Under the pieces are notes generated by a model. The model was not told where the DNA came from. It worked only from the letters and a program-made list of their open reading frames with translations, and did not search any database. The position numbers were made by a program, and so were the translations under genes. Below are positions 52,318 to 61,159 of a stretch of 64,000 nucleotides of DNA, in pieces. Source of the DNA: Chthoniobacterales bacterium (lineage in GTDB: Bacteria > Verrucomicrobiota > Verrucomicrobiia > Chthoniobacterales > UBA10450); contig DATENU010000024.1 in NCBI GenBank assembly GCA_035274845.1, forward strand, positions 1 to 64,000. The letters run 5' to 3'. Positions within the stretch are counted from its first letter, which is position 1. Each line of letters begins with the position of its first letter.

Positions 52318-53364
52318 ATGAAACCCAAACGGCGGTCAAAAAGCCCGGAAGAGATCAACGCCGCGCTCGCGGGAAAGAAAGGGCCGATCTCGAAATTCAT
52401 CGCGAAAAATTACCGGCACTTTAACGCGGCCGCATTGCTCGACGCGGCCAAAGGATACGAGGACCACCTCGCCGCCGGCGGCAAAATGCTGATGACGGTC
52501 GCGGGCGCCATGTCGACCGCCGAGCTCGGCATTTCCCTCGCGGAGATGATTCGCCGCGACAAGGTCCACCTGATCGTCTGCACCGGCGCAAACCTCGAGG
52601 AGGACATTTTCAATCTCGTCGCGCATGACCATTACGAACGCGTGCCGCACTACCGGCAGCTCACTCCCCAGGACGAGCAAAAACTGCTCGGCCGGCACAT
52701 GAATCGCGTCACCGACACTTGCATTCCGGAAATGGAAGCGATGCGGCGAATAGAAAAGGCCGTGCTCGAAGAGTGGATGGCGGCCGATCGCGCCGGAGAA
52801 CATTATTTTCCGCACGAGTTCATGTATAAAATTCTGCGCAGCGGAAAGCTGAAGAAGAGTTTCCAGATCGACCCGAAGCATTCGTGGATGGTTGCGGCGT
52901 GTGAGAAAAATTTGCCGATCGTGGTCCCGGGCTGGGAGGACGCGACCCTGGGCAACATGTATGCGGCCGCGGTGATCCGCGGCGACGTGAAGAATGTCCA
53001 CACCGTGCGCACCGGCATCGAGTACATGACCTGGCTCGCCGACTACTACACGAAGAACTCAAAGAAACTGCGCAACGGCGAAGGCTCGATCGGATTTTTC
53101 CAGATCGGCGGCGGCATCGCCGGCGATTTCCCAATCTGCGTCGTCCCGATGCTGCACCAGGACCTTGAACGCACCGGGGTGCCGTTGTGGGGTTATTTTT
53201 GCCAAATCAGCGACTCGACGACGAGTTACGGCAGTTACTCCGGCGCCGTGCCGAACGAGAAGATCACCTGGGGCAAGCTTGCGGCCTCGACTCCGAAGTT
53301 CGTGGTCGAAAGCGACGCGACGATTTGCGCGCCCTTAGTTTTTGCCTGGGTGCTGGGGCTGTAG
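52318..53364 (+). CDS. Deoxyhypusine synthase-like protein
   Basis: A 348-residue bacterial homologue of deoxyhypusine synthase: NAD-binding segments TVAGAMSTAELG, CTGANLEED and VGIGGGIAGDF-like GGGIAGDFPICVVP, the DSTTSYGSYSGAVPNEKITWGK block with the Lys that carries the aminobutyl group in the eukaryotic enzyme, and ESDATIC. Bacteria lack eIF5A, and bacterial homologues have been linked to homospermidine or other polyamine chemistry, so the product is uncertain. The final CTG TAG comes from a REP head (53361-53364). Confidence 0.87.
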   Translation: MKPKRRSKSPEEINAALAGKKGPISKFIAKNYRHFNAAALLDAAKGYEDHLAAGGKMLMTVAGAMSTAELGISLAEMIRRDKVHLIVCTGANLEEDIFNLVAHDHYERVPHYRQLTPQDEQKLLGRHMNRVTDTCIPEMEAMRRIEKAVLEEWMAADRAGEHYFPHEFMYKILRSGKLKKSFQIDPKHSWMVAACEKNLPIVVPGWEDATLGNMYAAAVIRGDVKNVHTVRTGIEYMTWLADYYTKNSKKLRNGEGSIGFFQIGGGIAGDFPICVVPMLHQDLERTGVPLWGYFCQISDSTTSYGSYSGAVPNEKITWGKLAASTPKFVVESDATICAPLVFAWVLGL

Positions 53365-53437
53365 CCGTCGCCCTGCGGGCGACGCATCGCGTTATTTAAC
53401 CCGCGTCTCTCAACGCTTCGCATAGCGAAGCGGCTAC
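53361..53437. repeat. Inverted REP pair after the DHS-like gene
   Basis: GTAG 53361-53364 (overlapping the DHS-like stop) with the CGTCGCCC palindrome, and CTAC 53434-53437 with the CGCTTCGC palindrome. Confidence 0.85.
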
Positions 53438-53450
53438 AGAAGAACGCGAA

Positions 53451-53861
53451 TCAGCCTTCCCAAAAAAATTTCGTCGGGCGATCGATCTCGGGCGGAAGGC
53501 TCTTGTGCACCGGGCAATTGAGCGCTGCGTTCTCAAGCAGCGCACGTTGCGGCGTGCTGGCTGGCAGCGGGATGTGAACTTCCGACGGCAACCCGACGAT
53601 CCGCCGCGGTGCGTCCTTCGACATTTCTTTGCTCACGCTCACGGTCATTCCTTTGACGTCGAGCCCATGTTCCTGCGCCGCCATCGCCAGGATCGTGCTC
53701 ATGCACGTCCCAAGCGCGGTCGCGACGAGATCGGTGGGCGAGAACGACTCGCCTTTCCCCTTGTTATCTGTCGGCGCGTCGGTGGCAATCGTGGAGCCGG
53801 ACGGCCCGTGCGTGGCATCGCAGTGCAGATCGCCGTTGTAGGTGATGGAAACGTTGACCAT
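53451..53861 (-). CDS. OsmC/Ohr family peroxiredoxin-like protein
   Basis: A 136-residue OsmC-family protein. The two redox cysteines are in LGTCMSTILAMAA and LNCPVHKSL; FSPTDLVATAL precedes the first. It uses thiols to reduce organic hydroperoxides. The pattern is closer to YhfA/OsmC-like than to Ohr. ATG 53861 is the start. It stands alone between a REP pair and a CTCGTG hairpin. Confidence 0.88.
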   Translation of the reverse strand: MVNVSITYNGDLHCDATHGPSGSTIATDAPTDNKGKGESFSPTDLVATALGTCMSTILAMAAQEHGLDVKGMTVSVSKEMSKDAPRRIVGLPSEVHIPLPASTPQRALLENAALNCPVHKSLPPEIDRPTKFFWEG

Positions 53862-53901
53862 GAGTGAATATGAGGACGCCCCTGCCTCCGCGCAATCCTA
53901 C

Positions 53902-53970
53902 TCGTAATCGTGCTCGTGCTCGAAATCGAAAACCAGCCGAGCACGAGCAGGAGCACGAGCACGATTACGA
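53902..53970. repeat. CTCGTG word hairpin
   Basis: The arm 53902-53922 (TCGTAATCGTGCTCGTGCTCG) pairs with 53951-53970. The minus-strand TCGTAATCG supplies the TAA of the GH26-like gene (53965-53967), exactly as in the DUF72 gene at 16249. Confidence 0.85.
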
Positions 53971-55029
53971 TGATGGTCCCATGATCTGCACCGGCTGAAT
54001 CTTGTCCGCGTGTTTCGCAAGCTCCTCCCGCCAGACTTTCGTCAGCTCCGCGTCATGCAAAATATTCATGTCGGTGTTGTGCTTCCGGACGTCATCATTC
54101 TCCCACGACTCGTTCCACCAGCAGAAACCGATGACGGCCGGCCAACGACCAGAGAACAGATCGTCGAGCGCACTCTTCGCCCACGCGCTCGCGTCGACTC
54201 TCCGATGATGGAGCGCGCAGCCGAATTCTGCGATCACGATCGGTTTTCCGGCCGCGATCTTTGTCAGCCGAGGGTATGCGGTCGCCATCTTGAATCGAAA
54301 ACTCTCGGTGCCGTCGACGGCCCGCGGAGTCAGGGGACCGTACGCGCTTAACGCCACCCAATCAGCGTGCGAATCGCCCGGGTAATAATTTTCGAACCGG
54401 TTCCATTTCGCTTCCGGCTGATCGAGCCAGTTCACGTGCCAGACCCATTGCAAATTGTCGGCGCCTTCGGCCCGCATCAGGTCGACGATGTGGCGATAGG
54501 CAGCCACGTATCGGGCCGGGCCTTCCTTTGCGCCACCGTTCCATTTCCCGTTCCACGAAAACCAGCTTCCGTTTGGTTCCGTTCCCCATTCCACCAGGAC
54601 GGGCGAGCCGAATTGCTTCGCGTCGCGCGCCCACGTTTTGAGATCTTCGTCGAATTGCCCACCAAGGATTTTTTCCAGGGTAAACAGCTTCTCCGGCCGA
54701 TCCTGTTCCGTGTCCGAGCGCAGCATCAGGCGCACATAGGGGATTTTCCCCAGACCCCGGATCCAATCGCAGGTTTCCCGCGGAAACGTTCTCGACTCAA
54801 ACCAATTATTGGAAAAGAAAATCCAAGTCGTTTTCGTTCCGAGCGTCTCCTCGAAGCGCGCCACGTCGGCGGCCGTTACGTCATGTTCCGTCGGGTCGTG
54901 CCCTGCCTGCGGCTCGTCGAAGTAAAGCCCTTGATAGAGCTTGCCGGCCGGCGGTGGTGCGATGAGCTGCCCACCGCAAACCGACGACGCCGACAACGCA
55001 ATTACGATTGCGCAACGGACTAGAACCAT
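53965..55029 (-). CDS. GH26-like glycoside hydrolase
   Basis: A 354-residue exported protein. The signal peptide (VRCAIVIALSASSVCG) is followed by a TIM-barrel domain. The pattern VLVEWGTEPNGSWFSWNG (acid/base Glu), YVAAYRHIVDLMRAEGADNLQWVWHVN and IVIAEFGC (nucleophile Glu) fits GH26 (beta-mannanase/endoglucanase clan). ATG 55029 begins the signal peptide; a longer frame upstream passes through REP sequence. The substrate is probably a beta-mannan or mixed glucan but is not provable. The last codons come from a CTCGTG hairpin. Confidence 0.75.
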   Translation of the reverse strand: MVLVRCAIVIALSASSVCGGQLIAPPPAGKLYQGLYFDEPQAGHDPTEHDVTAADVARFEETLGTKTTWIFFSNNWFESRTFPRETCDWIRGLGKIPYVRLMLRSDTEQDRPEKLFTLEKILGGQFDEDLKTWARDAKQFGSPVLVEWGTEPNGSWFSWNGKWNGGAKEGPARYVAAYRHIVDLMRAEGADNLQWVWHVNWLDQPEAKWNRFENYYPGDSHADWVALSAYGPLTPRAVDGTESFRFKMATAYPRLTKIAAGKPIVIAEFGCALHHRRVDASAWAKSALDDLFSGRWPAVIGFCWWNESWENDDVRKHNTDMNILHDAELTKVWREELAKHADKIQPVQIMGPSS

Positions 55030-55050
55030 CGCGCGAACGTAGCACATCAA

Positions 55051-55196
55051 GGAGCGGCGGTTTGAAACCGCCGTCTTCTGTAGCCGCGGCCCTGTGGGCC
55101 GCGTTGTGCGGTGCGCTGTCATCAGCGCAACGACCATCAATCCCCTGGCGACAGCGGACGCTACAAGACCCACGCTTCGCATAGCGAAGCGGCTAC
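55051..55196. repeat. Composite cluster of four REP-like palindromes
   Basis: GGAG 55051-55054 with CGGCGGTTTGAAACCGCCG; GTAG 55080-55083 with a CCGCGGCCC palindrome; CTAC 55161-55164 with a GTGCGCTGTC/GACAGCGGAC unit; CTAC 55193-55196 with CGCTTCGC arms. The units appear nested, as if later elements inserted into earlier ones. Confidence 0.8.
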
Positions 55197-55217
55197 AGAA
55201 GGGCAACAGCCGCTAGT

Positions 55218-55673
55218 TTATTTCTTCGTCGCGTCGCGCAACTCCTTGATTCGATCGTGCGCCCGCTTCACTTCGGCGTATTGCCGGGAAACGATCTCGC
55301 GGATCGGCGCAGAGAGCTCCCCCCCTTCCATCGCCTTCCTGAATTCATTTACGGCCGAATCCTCGCCCCGCTCGCATTCCGCGAGGATCGCGTGGTCGTC
55401 CCGGCTCGTGATCGCGGCCTTCAAATTGATCCAGGCCCGATGCATGGCCCCGGCCGCACTGCTCGTGTTCTCCGGATTATGTTCGCCCAAGCTGATGGCT
55501 TCGTTTTGCAGTTCGCCCGCAAATCTGGCGCGCTGAAGGGAGAACTCGCTGAAGATGGACTTCATCCGGGTGTCTTCGACCGCCTCCGACGCTTCGCGAA
55601 ACCCCTTTTGTCCGTCTTTCAGCGTCTCGATCAAATCATTGATCGTGGAGATAATTTCCTTTTGTTGACTCAT
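55218..55673 (-). CDS. PA2169/DUF2383 four-helix-bundle protein
   Basis: A 151-residue ferritin-like helical bundle of the DUF2383 type: IISTINDLIETLKDGQKGFREASEAV at the N-terminus, FSLQRARFAGELQNEA in the middle and a second bundle half containing LAECERGEDSAVNEFRKAM. Members occur with stress and metal-storage genes; no metal site is certain. ATG 55673 is the start. Confidence 0.85.
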   Translation of the reverse strand: MSQQKEIISTINDLIETLKDGQKGFREASEAVEDTRMKSIFSEFSLQRARFAGELQNEAISLGEHNPENTSSAAGAMHRAWINLKAAITSRDDHAILAECERGEDSAVNEFRKAMEGGELSAPIREIVSRQYAEVKRAHDRIKELRDATKK

Positions 55674-55759
55674 ATACTCTCAATACGGATGTCGCGGGAA
55701 AATGGGTTGCTTTTTTGTCCTGGATTTGCGGCGAAGCGGTTCGGGCCTGATTGTTCTTC

Positions 55760-56212
55760 ATGAACAACGATGAGAAGGGAAAAGATCTGACGAAGGAAGC
55801 GCCACGCAGTCCGCGAGTTCGCGTCGGCGGTTACGCAATTCTGGCGCGCACTTACGACAAGTGCCAGGCGTCACTATGGGGAAATCTCGGGGAATACCAT
55901 TTCGATTGTCCGCTCGATAACATGCTTTTTGGGTTCAAGGGCGTGAAGGGCGACGACTTCAAGGCCGAGGTGGAGAAAGGCGCGACCGACGAAGAAATGG
56001 CGCGCTGGCTGGACAGTCACGGCGACAAGAAAACGCCGGAGGAAGTGAAAGCCTGGAGCGATGAAGTTGAGGCGACAAATCCGTATAACAATCCGGAGAA
56101 ACGCGATTGGTTCGTCGAACAATTGCAACCGCACCGGCTCAATCCGCTGACGACGACGCTTTTCGATTGGCTCGAGGTGGACGACAAGGCGAGCCATCCG
56201 AAGGCGGCATAG
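55760..56212 (+). CDS. DUF5069 family protein
   Basis: A 150-residue protein with the DUF5069 signatures RVRVGGYAILARTYDKCQASLWG, GEYHFDCPLD and GATDEEMARWLDSHG. It is common in Verrucomicrobia and Planctomycetes, small and soluble, with no known function. ATG 55760 was chosen over the TTG nine bases upstream. Confidence 0.82.
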   Translation: MNNDEKGKDLTKEAPRSPRVRVGGYAILARTYDKCQASLWGNLGEYHFDCPLDNMLFGFKGVKGDDFKAEVEKGATDEEMARWLDSHGDKKTPEEVKAWSDEVEATNPYNNPEKRDWFVEQLQPHRLNPLTTTLFDWLEVDDKASHPKAA

Positions 56213-56234
56213 GGTCGCGTTTTAGAGTTCCCGG

Positions 56235-56338
56235 GTAGGGTGGGCGTCTCGCCCGCCGGTTTTGGCATCTTGCCAAAACAATCTTGCAAGTTGGTGATCG
56301 CGAGACGCGATTACCGGCGGGCGGGACGCCCACCCTAC
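56235..56338. repeat. Long inverted REP pair (GTAGGGTGGGCG...CGCCCACCCTAC)
   Basis: GTAG 56235-56238 with a GGTGGGCGTCTCGCCCGCC unit and the matching opposite arm ending in CTAC 56335-56338. The spacer holds a TTTTGGCA...TGCCAAAA stem. It may act as a bidirectional terminator before the UbiB gene. Confidence 0.8.
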
Positions 56339-56405
56339 CCGAGACAGACCAGAGGCGTGCGCCTACCAAGACCGTTCTGCGTCTGAAATCCGTTTCAGAG
56401 ATGCA

Positions 56406-58070
56406 ATGGCGATCTCACTCAAACCACAGCACCTCAACCGTTACCGCCAGATCGCGTGGCTCTTCATTAAGTATGGCCGCTCCGACCTGGTGAAGGAAAG
56501 CGGCCTCGAGGGCACGCTCGCCGCGGAGCAACGCGTCACGCCCAAGGAAGCGGCCAAGGCCGACGAGCTGGCAGCGGATCTGGAAAAGCTCGGGCCGACT
56601 TTTGTGAAGCTCGGCCAGCTGATGTCCACCCGCGTGGAGCTCCTGCCCCAGGCCTATCTGGAGGCGCTCGCCCGGTTGCAGGACAAGGTCGAGCCGTTTC
56701 CGTTCGATGACGTCGAAAAGATCGTCTGCTCCGAGCTCGGCGTCAGAATGTCGAGAGCGTTCTCGGATTTCGATGTCCAGCCGATGGCGGCGGCTTCGCT
56801 CGGCCAGGTCCATCGGGCCCGGCTGCGGGACGGCCGGCAGGTCGCGGTGAAAGTCCAGCGCCCCGGGATCCGCGACGCGATGTTTGAGGACCTCGACGCG
56901 CTCGATGAAATCGCGGAATTCCTGGATAACCACACCGCCGCGGGGAAGCGCTACGAGTTTTGCCAGATGCTCGATCAGTTCCGGAAAAGTCTCGTGCGCG
57001 AGCTCGATTACCGCCAGGAAGCCAACAACCTCACTGCGATTGGCGGCCACCTGACAGATTTTCCCAGGATCATCGTGCCGGAGCCGATCTCCGATTACAG
57101 CAGCTCCCGCGTCCTGACGATGGAGTATATCCACGGCAAAAAAATCACCGACCTCAGTCCGCTGGCCCGGATGGAATTCGATGGAAACGCGCTGGCCGAC
57201 GAACTTTTCCGCGCCTACCTCCAGCAGATCCTGGTCGACGGCATCTTTCACGCCGACCCGCATCCGGGAAACGTTTTCATCACGGACGACTACCGGATCG
57301 CGCTCATCGATCTGGGCATGGTCGGCCGCATTATGCCGGGATTGCAGGAACAGCTTCTCCAGCTTCTCCTCGCGATAGCCGAGGGTCGCGGCGATGACGC
57401 GGCCGATATCGCGATCAAAATCGGCGACCGGAAGGAAGATTTCGCCGAGAAAGACTTCAAGCATCGAATCGCGGAGATCGTGGCCCAACAACAGGGCGCG
57501 ACGGTTGCCCAAATGCAGGTCGGCCGCCTCGTCCTGGAAGTGACGCAGGCTTCCGCGGAGAACGGCATCCGGGTTCCTTCGGAGCTGACGATGCTCGGCA
57601 AAACGCTGCTGAATCTCGATCAGGTAGGGCGCGCGATCGAGCCGACCTTCGATCCCAACGCCTCCATTCGCCGCAACGCCGCCCAGATCATGCAGCAGCG
57701 CATGATGAAAAGCTTGTCGCCCGGCAATCTGTTCAGCGGCGTCCTGGAATTGAAGGACCTCCTGCAACGGCTCCCCGCGCGGCTGAACAAGATCATCGAC
57801 GCAATCGCGAACAATGATTTGAAAGTTTCGGTGGACGCCATTGACGAAAAGACGCTGGTGGTCGGTTTCCAAAAAGTCGCGAACCGCATCACGGTGGGAT
57901 TGATCATCGCCGCGTTGATCGTCGGGGCCGCGATGCTGATGCGGGTCGAGACTTCTTTCCGCATCTGGGGTTATCCCGGGCTGGCGATCCTGCTTTTCCT
58001 GGCCGCTGCTGGAGCAGGTGTGTTTCTGCTGATCAACATTCTCTTTTACGATAAGAGCGACGATGGGTAA
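56406..58070 (+). CDS. ubiB: ABC1/UbiB-family atypical kinase
   Basis: A 554-residue ABC1/AarF/UbiB protein needed for quinone synthesis or lipid handling. The invariant KxGQ motif is FVKLGQLMSTR; the Ala-rich loop AAASLGQVH, the Lys in VAVKVQRPGI, the catalytic HADPHPGNVFI and the metal-binding LIDLGMVGRI are present. Two C-terminal membrane helices (VGLIIAALIVGAAMLMRV; LAILLFLAAAGAGVFLLINILF) anchor it. In a menaquinone organism it may serve quinone or lipid trafficking rather than ubiquinone synthesis. Confidence 0.92.
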   Translation: MAISLKPQHLNRYRQIAWLFIKYGRSDLVKESGLEGTLAAEQRVTPKEAAKADELAADLEKLGPTFVKLGQLMSTRVELLPQAYLEALARLQDKVEPFPFDDVEKIVCSELGVRMSRAFSDFDVQPMAAASLGQVHRARLRDGRQVAVKVQRPGIRDAMFEDLDALDEIAEFLDNHTAAGKRYEFCQMLDQFRKSLVRELDYRQEANNLTAIGGHLTDFPRIIVPEPISDYSSSRVLTMEYIHGKKITDLSPLARMEFDGNALADELFRAYLQQILVDGIFHADPHPGNVFITDDYRIALIDLGMVGRIMPGLQEQLLQLLLAIAEGRGDDAADIAIKIGDRKEDFAEKDFKHRIAEIVAQQQGATVAQMQVGRLVLEVTQASAENGIRVPSELTMLGKTLLNLDQVGRAIEPTFDPNASIRRNAAQIMQQRMMKSLSPGNLFSGVLELKDLLQRLPARLNKIIDAIANNDLKVSVDAIDEKTLVVGFQKVANRITVGLIIAALIVGAAMLMRVETSFRIWGYPGLAILLFLAAAGAGVFLLINILFYDKSDDG

Positions 58071-58095
58071 TCAGACGTCGCCTCAAAGCGGCGTT

Positions 58096-58160
58096 GTAGC
58101 GTGCGCTGTCTCAGCGCAGCTATTTGCTGATGACAGTCCGCTGATGACAGCGGACGCTAC
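58096..58160. repeat. Inverted REP pair (GTAGCGTGCGCTG...CGGACGCTAC)
   Basis: GTAG 58096-58099 and CTAC 58157-58160 enclose complementary GTGCGCTGTC/GACAGCGGAC units. A diverged copy lies in the composite cluster at about 55110-55164. Confidence 0.75.
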
Positions 58161-58192
58161 AACGCATTGCCAGCGAACGGGGGCATAGAAGA

Positions 58193-58672
58193 ATGACAAT
58201 TCCAATTGATCCGGGCGCGCGCATCGGCCACGTCCATTTGAAAGTCGCGGACATCGAGCGCTCCCTGGCCTTCTACTGCGGCGTGCTCGGCTTCGAATTA
58301 CGTCAGCGTTATGGATCGCAGGCGGCTTTCATCTCGGCCGGCGGTTATCACCATCATATCGGCCTCAACACCTGGGAGAGCGAAGCTGGGTCGCCGCCTC
58401 CGCCGAATTGCACCGGCCTTTATCATCTCGCCATTCTCTACCCGAACCGCGCCGCTCTCGCCGACGCGTTACGCCGGTTAACCGCCGCGAACATCGCCCT
58501 CGATGGCGCGAGCGATCACGGCGTGAGCGAAGCGCTTTACCTGCGCGATCCCGACCAAAACGGCGTCGAACTTTATTGGGACCGGCCCAGGGAACAATGG
58601 CCCCATGGACCAAACGGCGAGCAAGCCATGTTCACCGTCCCGCTCGATCTCGACGATCTGCTGCGAGCGTAA
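58193..58672 (+). CDS. VOC (glyoxalase/extradiol dioxygenase) family protein
   Basis: A 159-residue protein with two betaalphabetabetabeta modules: IGHVHLKVADIERSLAFYCGVLGFEL (His ligand), GLYHLAILYPNRAALADAL (His) and a final ALYLRDPDQNGVELYWD (Glu). The YHHHIGLNTWES segment is typical of CatE-type catechol 2,3-dioxygenase-like members. The metal-dependent substrate is not known. The ATG is at 58193. Confidence 0.88.
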   Translation: MTIPIDPGARIGHVHLKVADIERSLAFYCGVLGFELRQRYGSQAAFISAGGYHHHIGLNTWESEAGSPPPPNCTGLYHLAILYPNRAALADALRRLTAANIALDGASDHGVSEALYLRDPDQNGVELYWDRPREQWPHGPNGEQAMFTVPLDLDDLLRA

Positions 58673-58673
58673 G

Positions 58674-58731
58674 CGTGCCGCTGTGTCGGCGCGTCTTGGC
58701 ACGGCGACAGAGCGCCGTGGTTACAGCGCTA
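58674..58731. repeat. Possible REP-like palindrome between VOC and permease genes
   Basis: A GTGCCGCTGTGTCGGCGCGTCTTGGCACGGCGACAGAGCGCCG region can fold back on itself. On the minus strand a GTAG at 58729-58732 includes the TAG stop of the permease. It is weaker than the other REPs. Confidence 0.5.
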
Positions 58732-60333
58732 CGGCTTCACGATCGGCGGAACGATATCTTCCGTCGGGCCTTCGTCGACGCCTCCTCGCAACCGGCTGTG
58801 CCGGATGCTGTAGAGGAAATAAATGACCAGCCCAATCGCCAGCCAGACGAAGAACCGAATCCAGGTCAGCACCGGCAGACTAAGCATGAGCGCCACGCAA
58901 AAGATCACGCCAATGAACGGAAATATCGGCACCATCGGGACACGAAACGGCCGGGGACGAGTCGGATCGCTCTTCCGCAGGATAATCACGCCGAAACACA
59001 CCAGGATGAAAGCGAACAGGGTTCCAATGTTCGTCAGGTCCGCGAGCGAGCCGATGTCTGAGACCATGGCGACGCCACCCACGACGATACCGGTCCAGAT
59101 CGTTGTAATGTGCGGAGTGCGATAACGGGGATGAATCCGGGAAAAATATCCGGGCAGCAATCCGTCGCGCGCCATGGCCATGAAAATGCGCGGCTGGCCG
59201 AGTTGAAAGACAAGGAGCACCGACGACATGCCGGCCAGCGCGCCCGCGCTGACGAGCGCCTGCGCCCAGCGCGTCCCGCCAAACGCGGTCGCAACCGCGG
59301 CGGAATCGCCAGCGTAAACCGTGTACTTCTTGATCCCCGTCAGCACTGTCGACATCAGGACGTAGAGGATCGTGCAAATGATCAGGCTGGCGATGATGCC
59401 GATGGGCATGTCGCGTTGCGGCCGTTTCGTTTCCTCCGCCGTGGTCGAAACCGCATCGAATCCGATGAACGCGAAAAAGACAATGGCCGCGCCGCTCATT
59501 ACGCCGGTGAAGCCATTGGGCATGTACGGATGCCAGTTGCCCGGGCTCACCATGAATCCACCGAATGCGATGACGAAAACCACCACGGCGACCTTCAGCA
59601 CGACGATGGCCGTGTTCGCCCGCGCGCTTTCCCGAATGCCGTAAACCAGCAGCACGGTGACCAGGACGACAATGACCAGCGCCGGAAGATTGAAAGCGAT
59701 GGTGTGGCCGCCGATGACCGGCAACGTGGTCGAGGAAAAATTCTGAAGCGCTTCGCTATTGTTCGCGATCAGATTCGTCGCGGTGGCGTGATCGTTCACG
59801 AGCCAGATGGGAAATTTCCAGCCGGCCAGGCTACTGCAGAGTTGAACGAAGTAACCGGACCAACCCACCGCCACCGACATGTTCCCAACCGCGTACTCGA
59901 GAATGAGGTCCCAGCCGATGATCCAGGCGATGATTTCACCCATGGTCGCGTAGGAATACGTGTAAGCCGAACCCGATACCGGAATCATCGACGCCAGCTC
60001 CGCGTAACAGAGCGCCGCAAAACCGCACGCGACGGCCGCCACTACGAATGAAACTGCGATGGCCGGCCCCGCGCCGGCGCGCCCGAGGACGACGTCAGCG
60101 CTGCTGAACCAGGCCTGGATGAAATTGAGCACCGGCGTTTCCAGGCGCGAGGAAAAGGTCTGCCCGGCCGCGGCCGTGCCGGTCATCGCGAAAATACCGG
60201 AGCCGATGATCGCGCCAATCCCAATGCAGGTAAGATCGAACGCGCCGAGAGTCCGCTTCATTTGGCGCTCGGGCGCCGCGGCTTCCTGCATCAGGTGATC
60301 GGGACTCTTGGTTCTGAACAGTTTTGAAGCCAT
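58729..60333 (-). CDS. APC superfamily amino acid permease
   Basis: A 534-residue transporter with about twelve predicted helices. The N-terminal LKRTLGAFDLTCIGIGAIIG-like segment (KRTLGAFDLTCIGIGAIIGSG) is the APC substrate motif, followed by ELASMIPVSGSAYTYSYATMGE. This layout (and the long C-terminal FRVPMVPIFPFIGV) resembles cationic amino acid transporters (YfnA/CAT family). ATG 60333 was chosen; a slightly longer frame adds 17 untypical residues. The stop is TAG at 58729-58731 (CCGTAG). Confidence 0.9.
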   Translation of the reverse strand: MASKLFRTKSPDHLMQEAAAPERQMKRTLGAFDLTCIGIGAIIGSGIFAMTGTAAAGQTFSSRLETPVLNFIQAWFSSADVVLGRAGAGPAIAVSFVVAAVACGFAALCYAELASMIPVSGSAYTYSYATMGEIIAWIIGWDLILEYAVGNMSVAVGWSGYFVQLCSSLAGWKFPIWLVNDHATATNLIANNSEALQNFSSTTLPVIGGHTIAFNLPALVIVVLVTVLLVYGIRESARANTAIVVLKVAVVVFVIAFGGFMVSPGNWHPYMPNGFTGVMSGAAIVFFAFIGFDAVSTTAEETKRPQRDMPIGIIASLIICTILYVLMSTVLTGIKKYTVYAGDSAAVATAFGGTRWAQALVSAGALAGMSSVLLVFQLGQPRIFMAMARDGLLPGYFSRIHPRYRTPHITTIWTGIVVGGVAMVSDIGSLADLTNIGTLFAFILVCFGVIILRKSDPTRPRPFRVPMVPIFPFIGVIFCVALMLSLPVLTWIRFFVWLAIGLVIYFLYSIRHSRLRGGVDEGPTEDIVPPIVKP

Positions 60334-60411
60334 TTCGTTCCTCGGTTGACGTTCTCGAGGAAGAATCGTGGCAGCCGCCTGCAATGAGGGTCAATCCTCA
60401 AGTTTCTGCTG

Positions 60412-60488
60412 GGAGGGATGGCGCGCTGCGCCGACCGCTGCCGCGGCGATTTGGCTGACACGCGGACGCCGCAGCCCGGCGTCCCTAC
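60412..60488. repeat. Inverted REP pair (GGAG...CTAC)
   Basis: GGAG 60412-60415 with a GGCGCGCTGCGCC stem and CTAC 60485-60488 with a GGACGCC...GGCGTCC stem. It is upstream of the small membrane protein gene. Confidence 0.7.
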
Positions 60489-60520
60489 CCTCTGGCGCGG
60501 AATTAGCTCGGAAATACGCC

Positions 60521-60733
60521 ATGCCAGTCTTCAGCGGCGCAAATCTTATCGGCGGATTGCTCTTCGGCTCGATCGGTTTCGTCGCCTTCATTTACGGAAA
60601 GCGGATGCATGTCTGGAAGCCGATGTTCCTCGGGATCGCGCTGATGGCGTACCCGTACTTCGTCGAGAACGACGTGGTTATGTTCGCGATTGGCGTCGTC
60701 GGAACTGCGGCGCTGTTTTTGTTCCGGGATTGA
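60521..60733 (+). CDS. Small two-helix membrane protein
   Basis: A 70-residue protein with two predicted helices (ANLIGGLLFGSIGFVAFIYG and DVVMFAIGVVGTAALFLF) separated by KRMHVWKPMFLGIALMAYPYFVEN. Such small proteins are conserved in many Gram-negatives, without a known role. ATG 60521 begins the protein; the longer upstream frame is repeat-derived. Confidence 0.7.
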   Translation: MPVFSGANLIGGLLFGSIGFVAFIYGKRMHVWKPMFLGIALMAYPYFVENDVVMFAIGVVGTAALFLFRD

Positions 60734-61159
60734 TCGGCCACCGACGTCTCCGGTCGCCGTCTATCGCACCTCTGTATCCGTCACCCCTTGTCAGGGGTTA
60801 GCGACATTATTGCAACTGCGTTTCCCGGAGTTCCGCTGCGCTCCACTCCGCGCTCTAATCCTGTGCGCCTCCGGCGCTGTGGGACGCGGGACGACGCGAC
60901 GAAAGCGCCGGAAGGCGGCGGGCTAGACCCGGGAGTGAATCCATCGTGCCTCCGGCGCTGTGGAACGCGCGCGGTGGGCGAAGCGCCGAAAGGCGCGGCG
61001 GGCTAGAGCCGGGAGTGGAGCGCAGCGGAACTCCCGGTTTCGTTTCAACAACAGGTCAAGCCCCGCAGGGGCGGCGGAAAGCCGCCGGGATTTCGGAACC
61101 CCTTTCTGATCGCAGCGACCTCTCTTGCTCACTCCCCCGCCACCTGATAAACCCACCAT
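60734..61159. other. Gene-free repeat-rich stretch before yebC
   Basis: These 426 bases contain CACCCCTTGTCAGGGG (60782-60797), GGAGTTCCGCTGCGCTCCACTCC, GACCCGGGAGTGAATCC and GCCGGGAGTGGAGCGCAGCGGAACTCCCGG (about 61010-61040) units. They are inverted versions of those at 50820-51115. No gene is credible. Confidence 0.7.
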
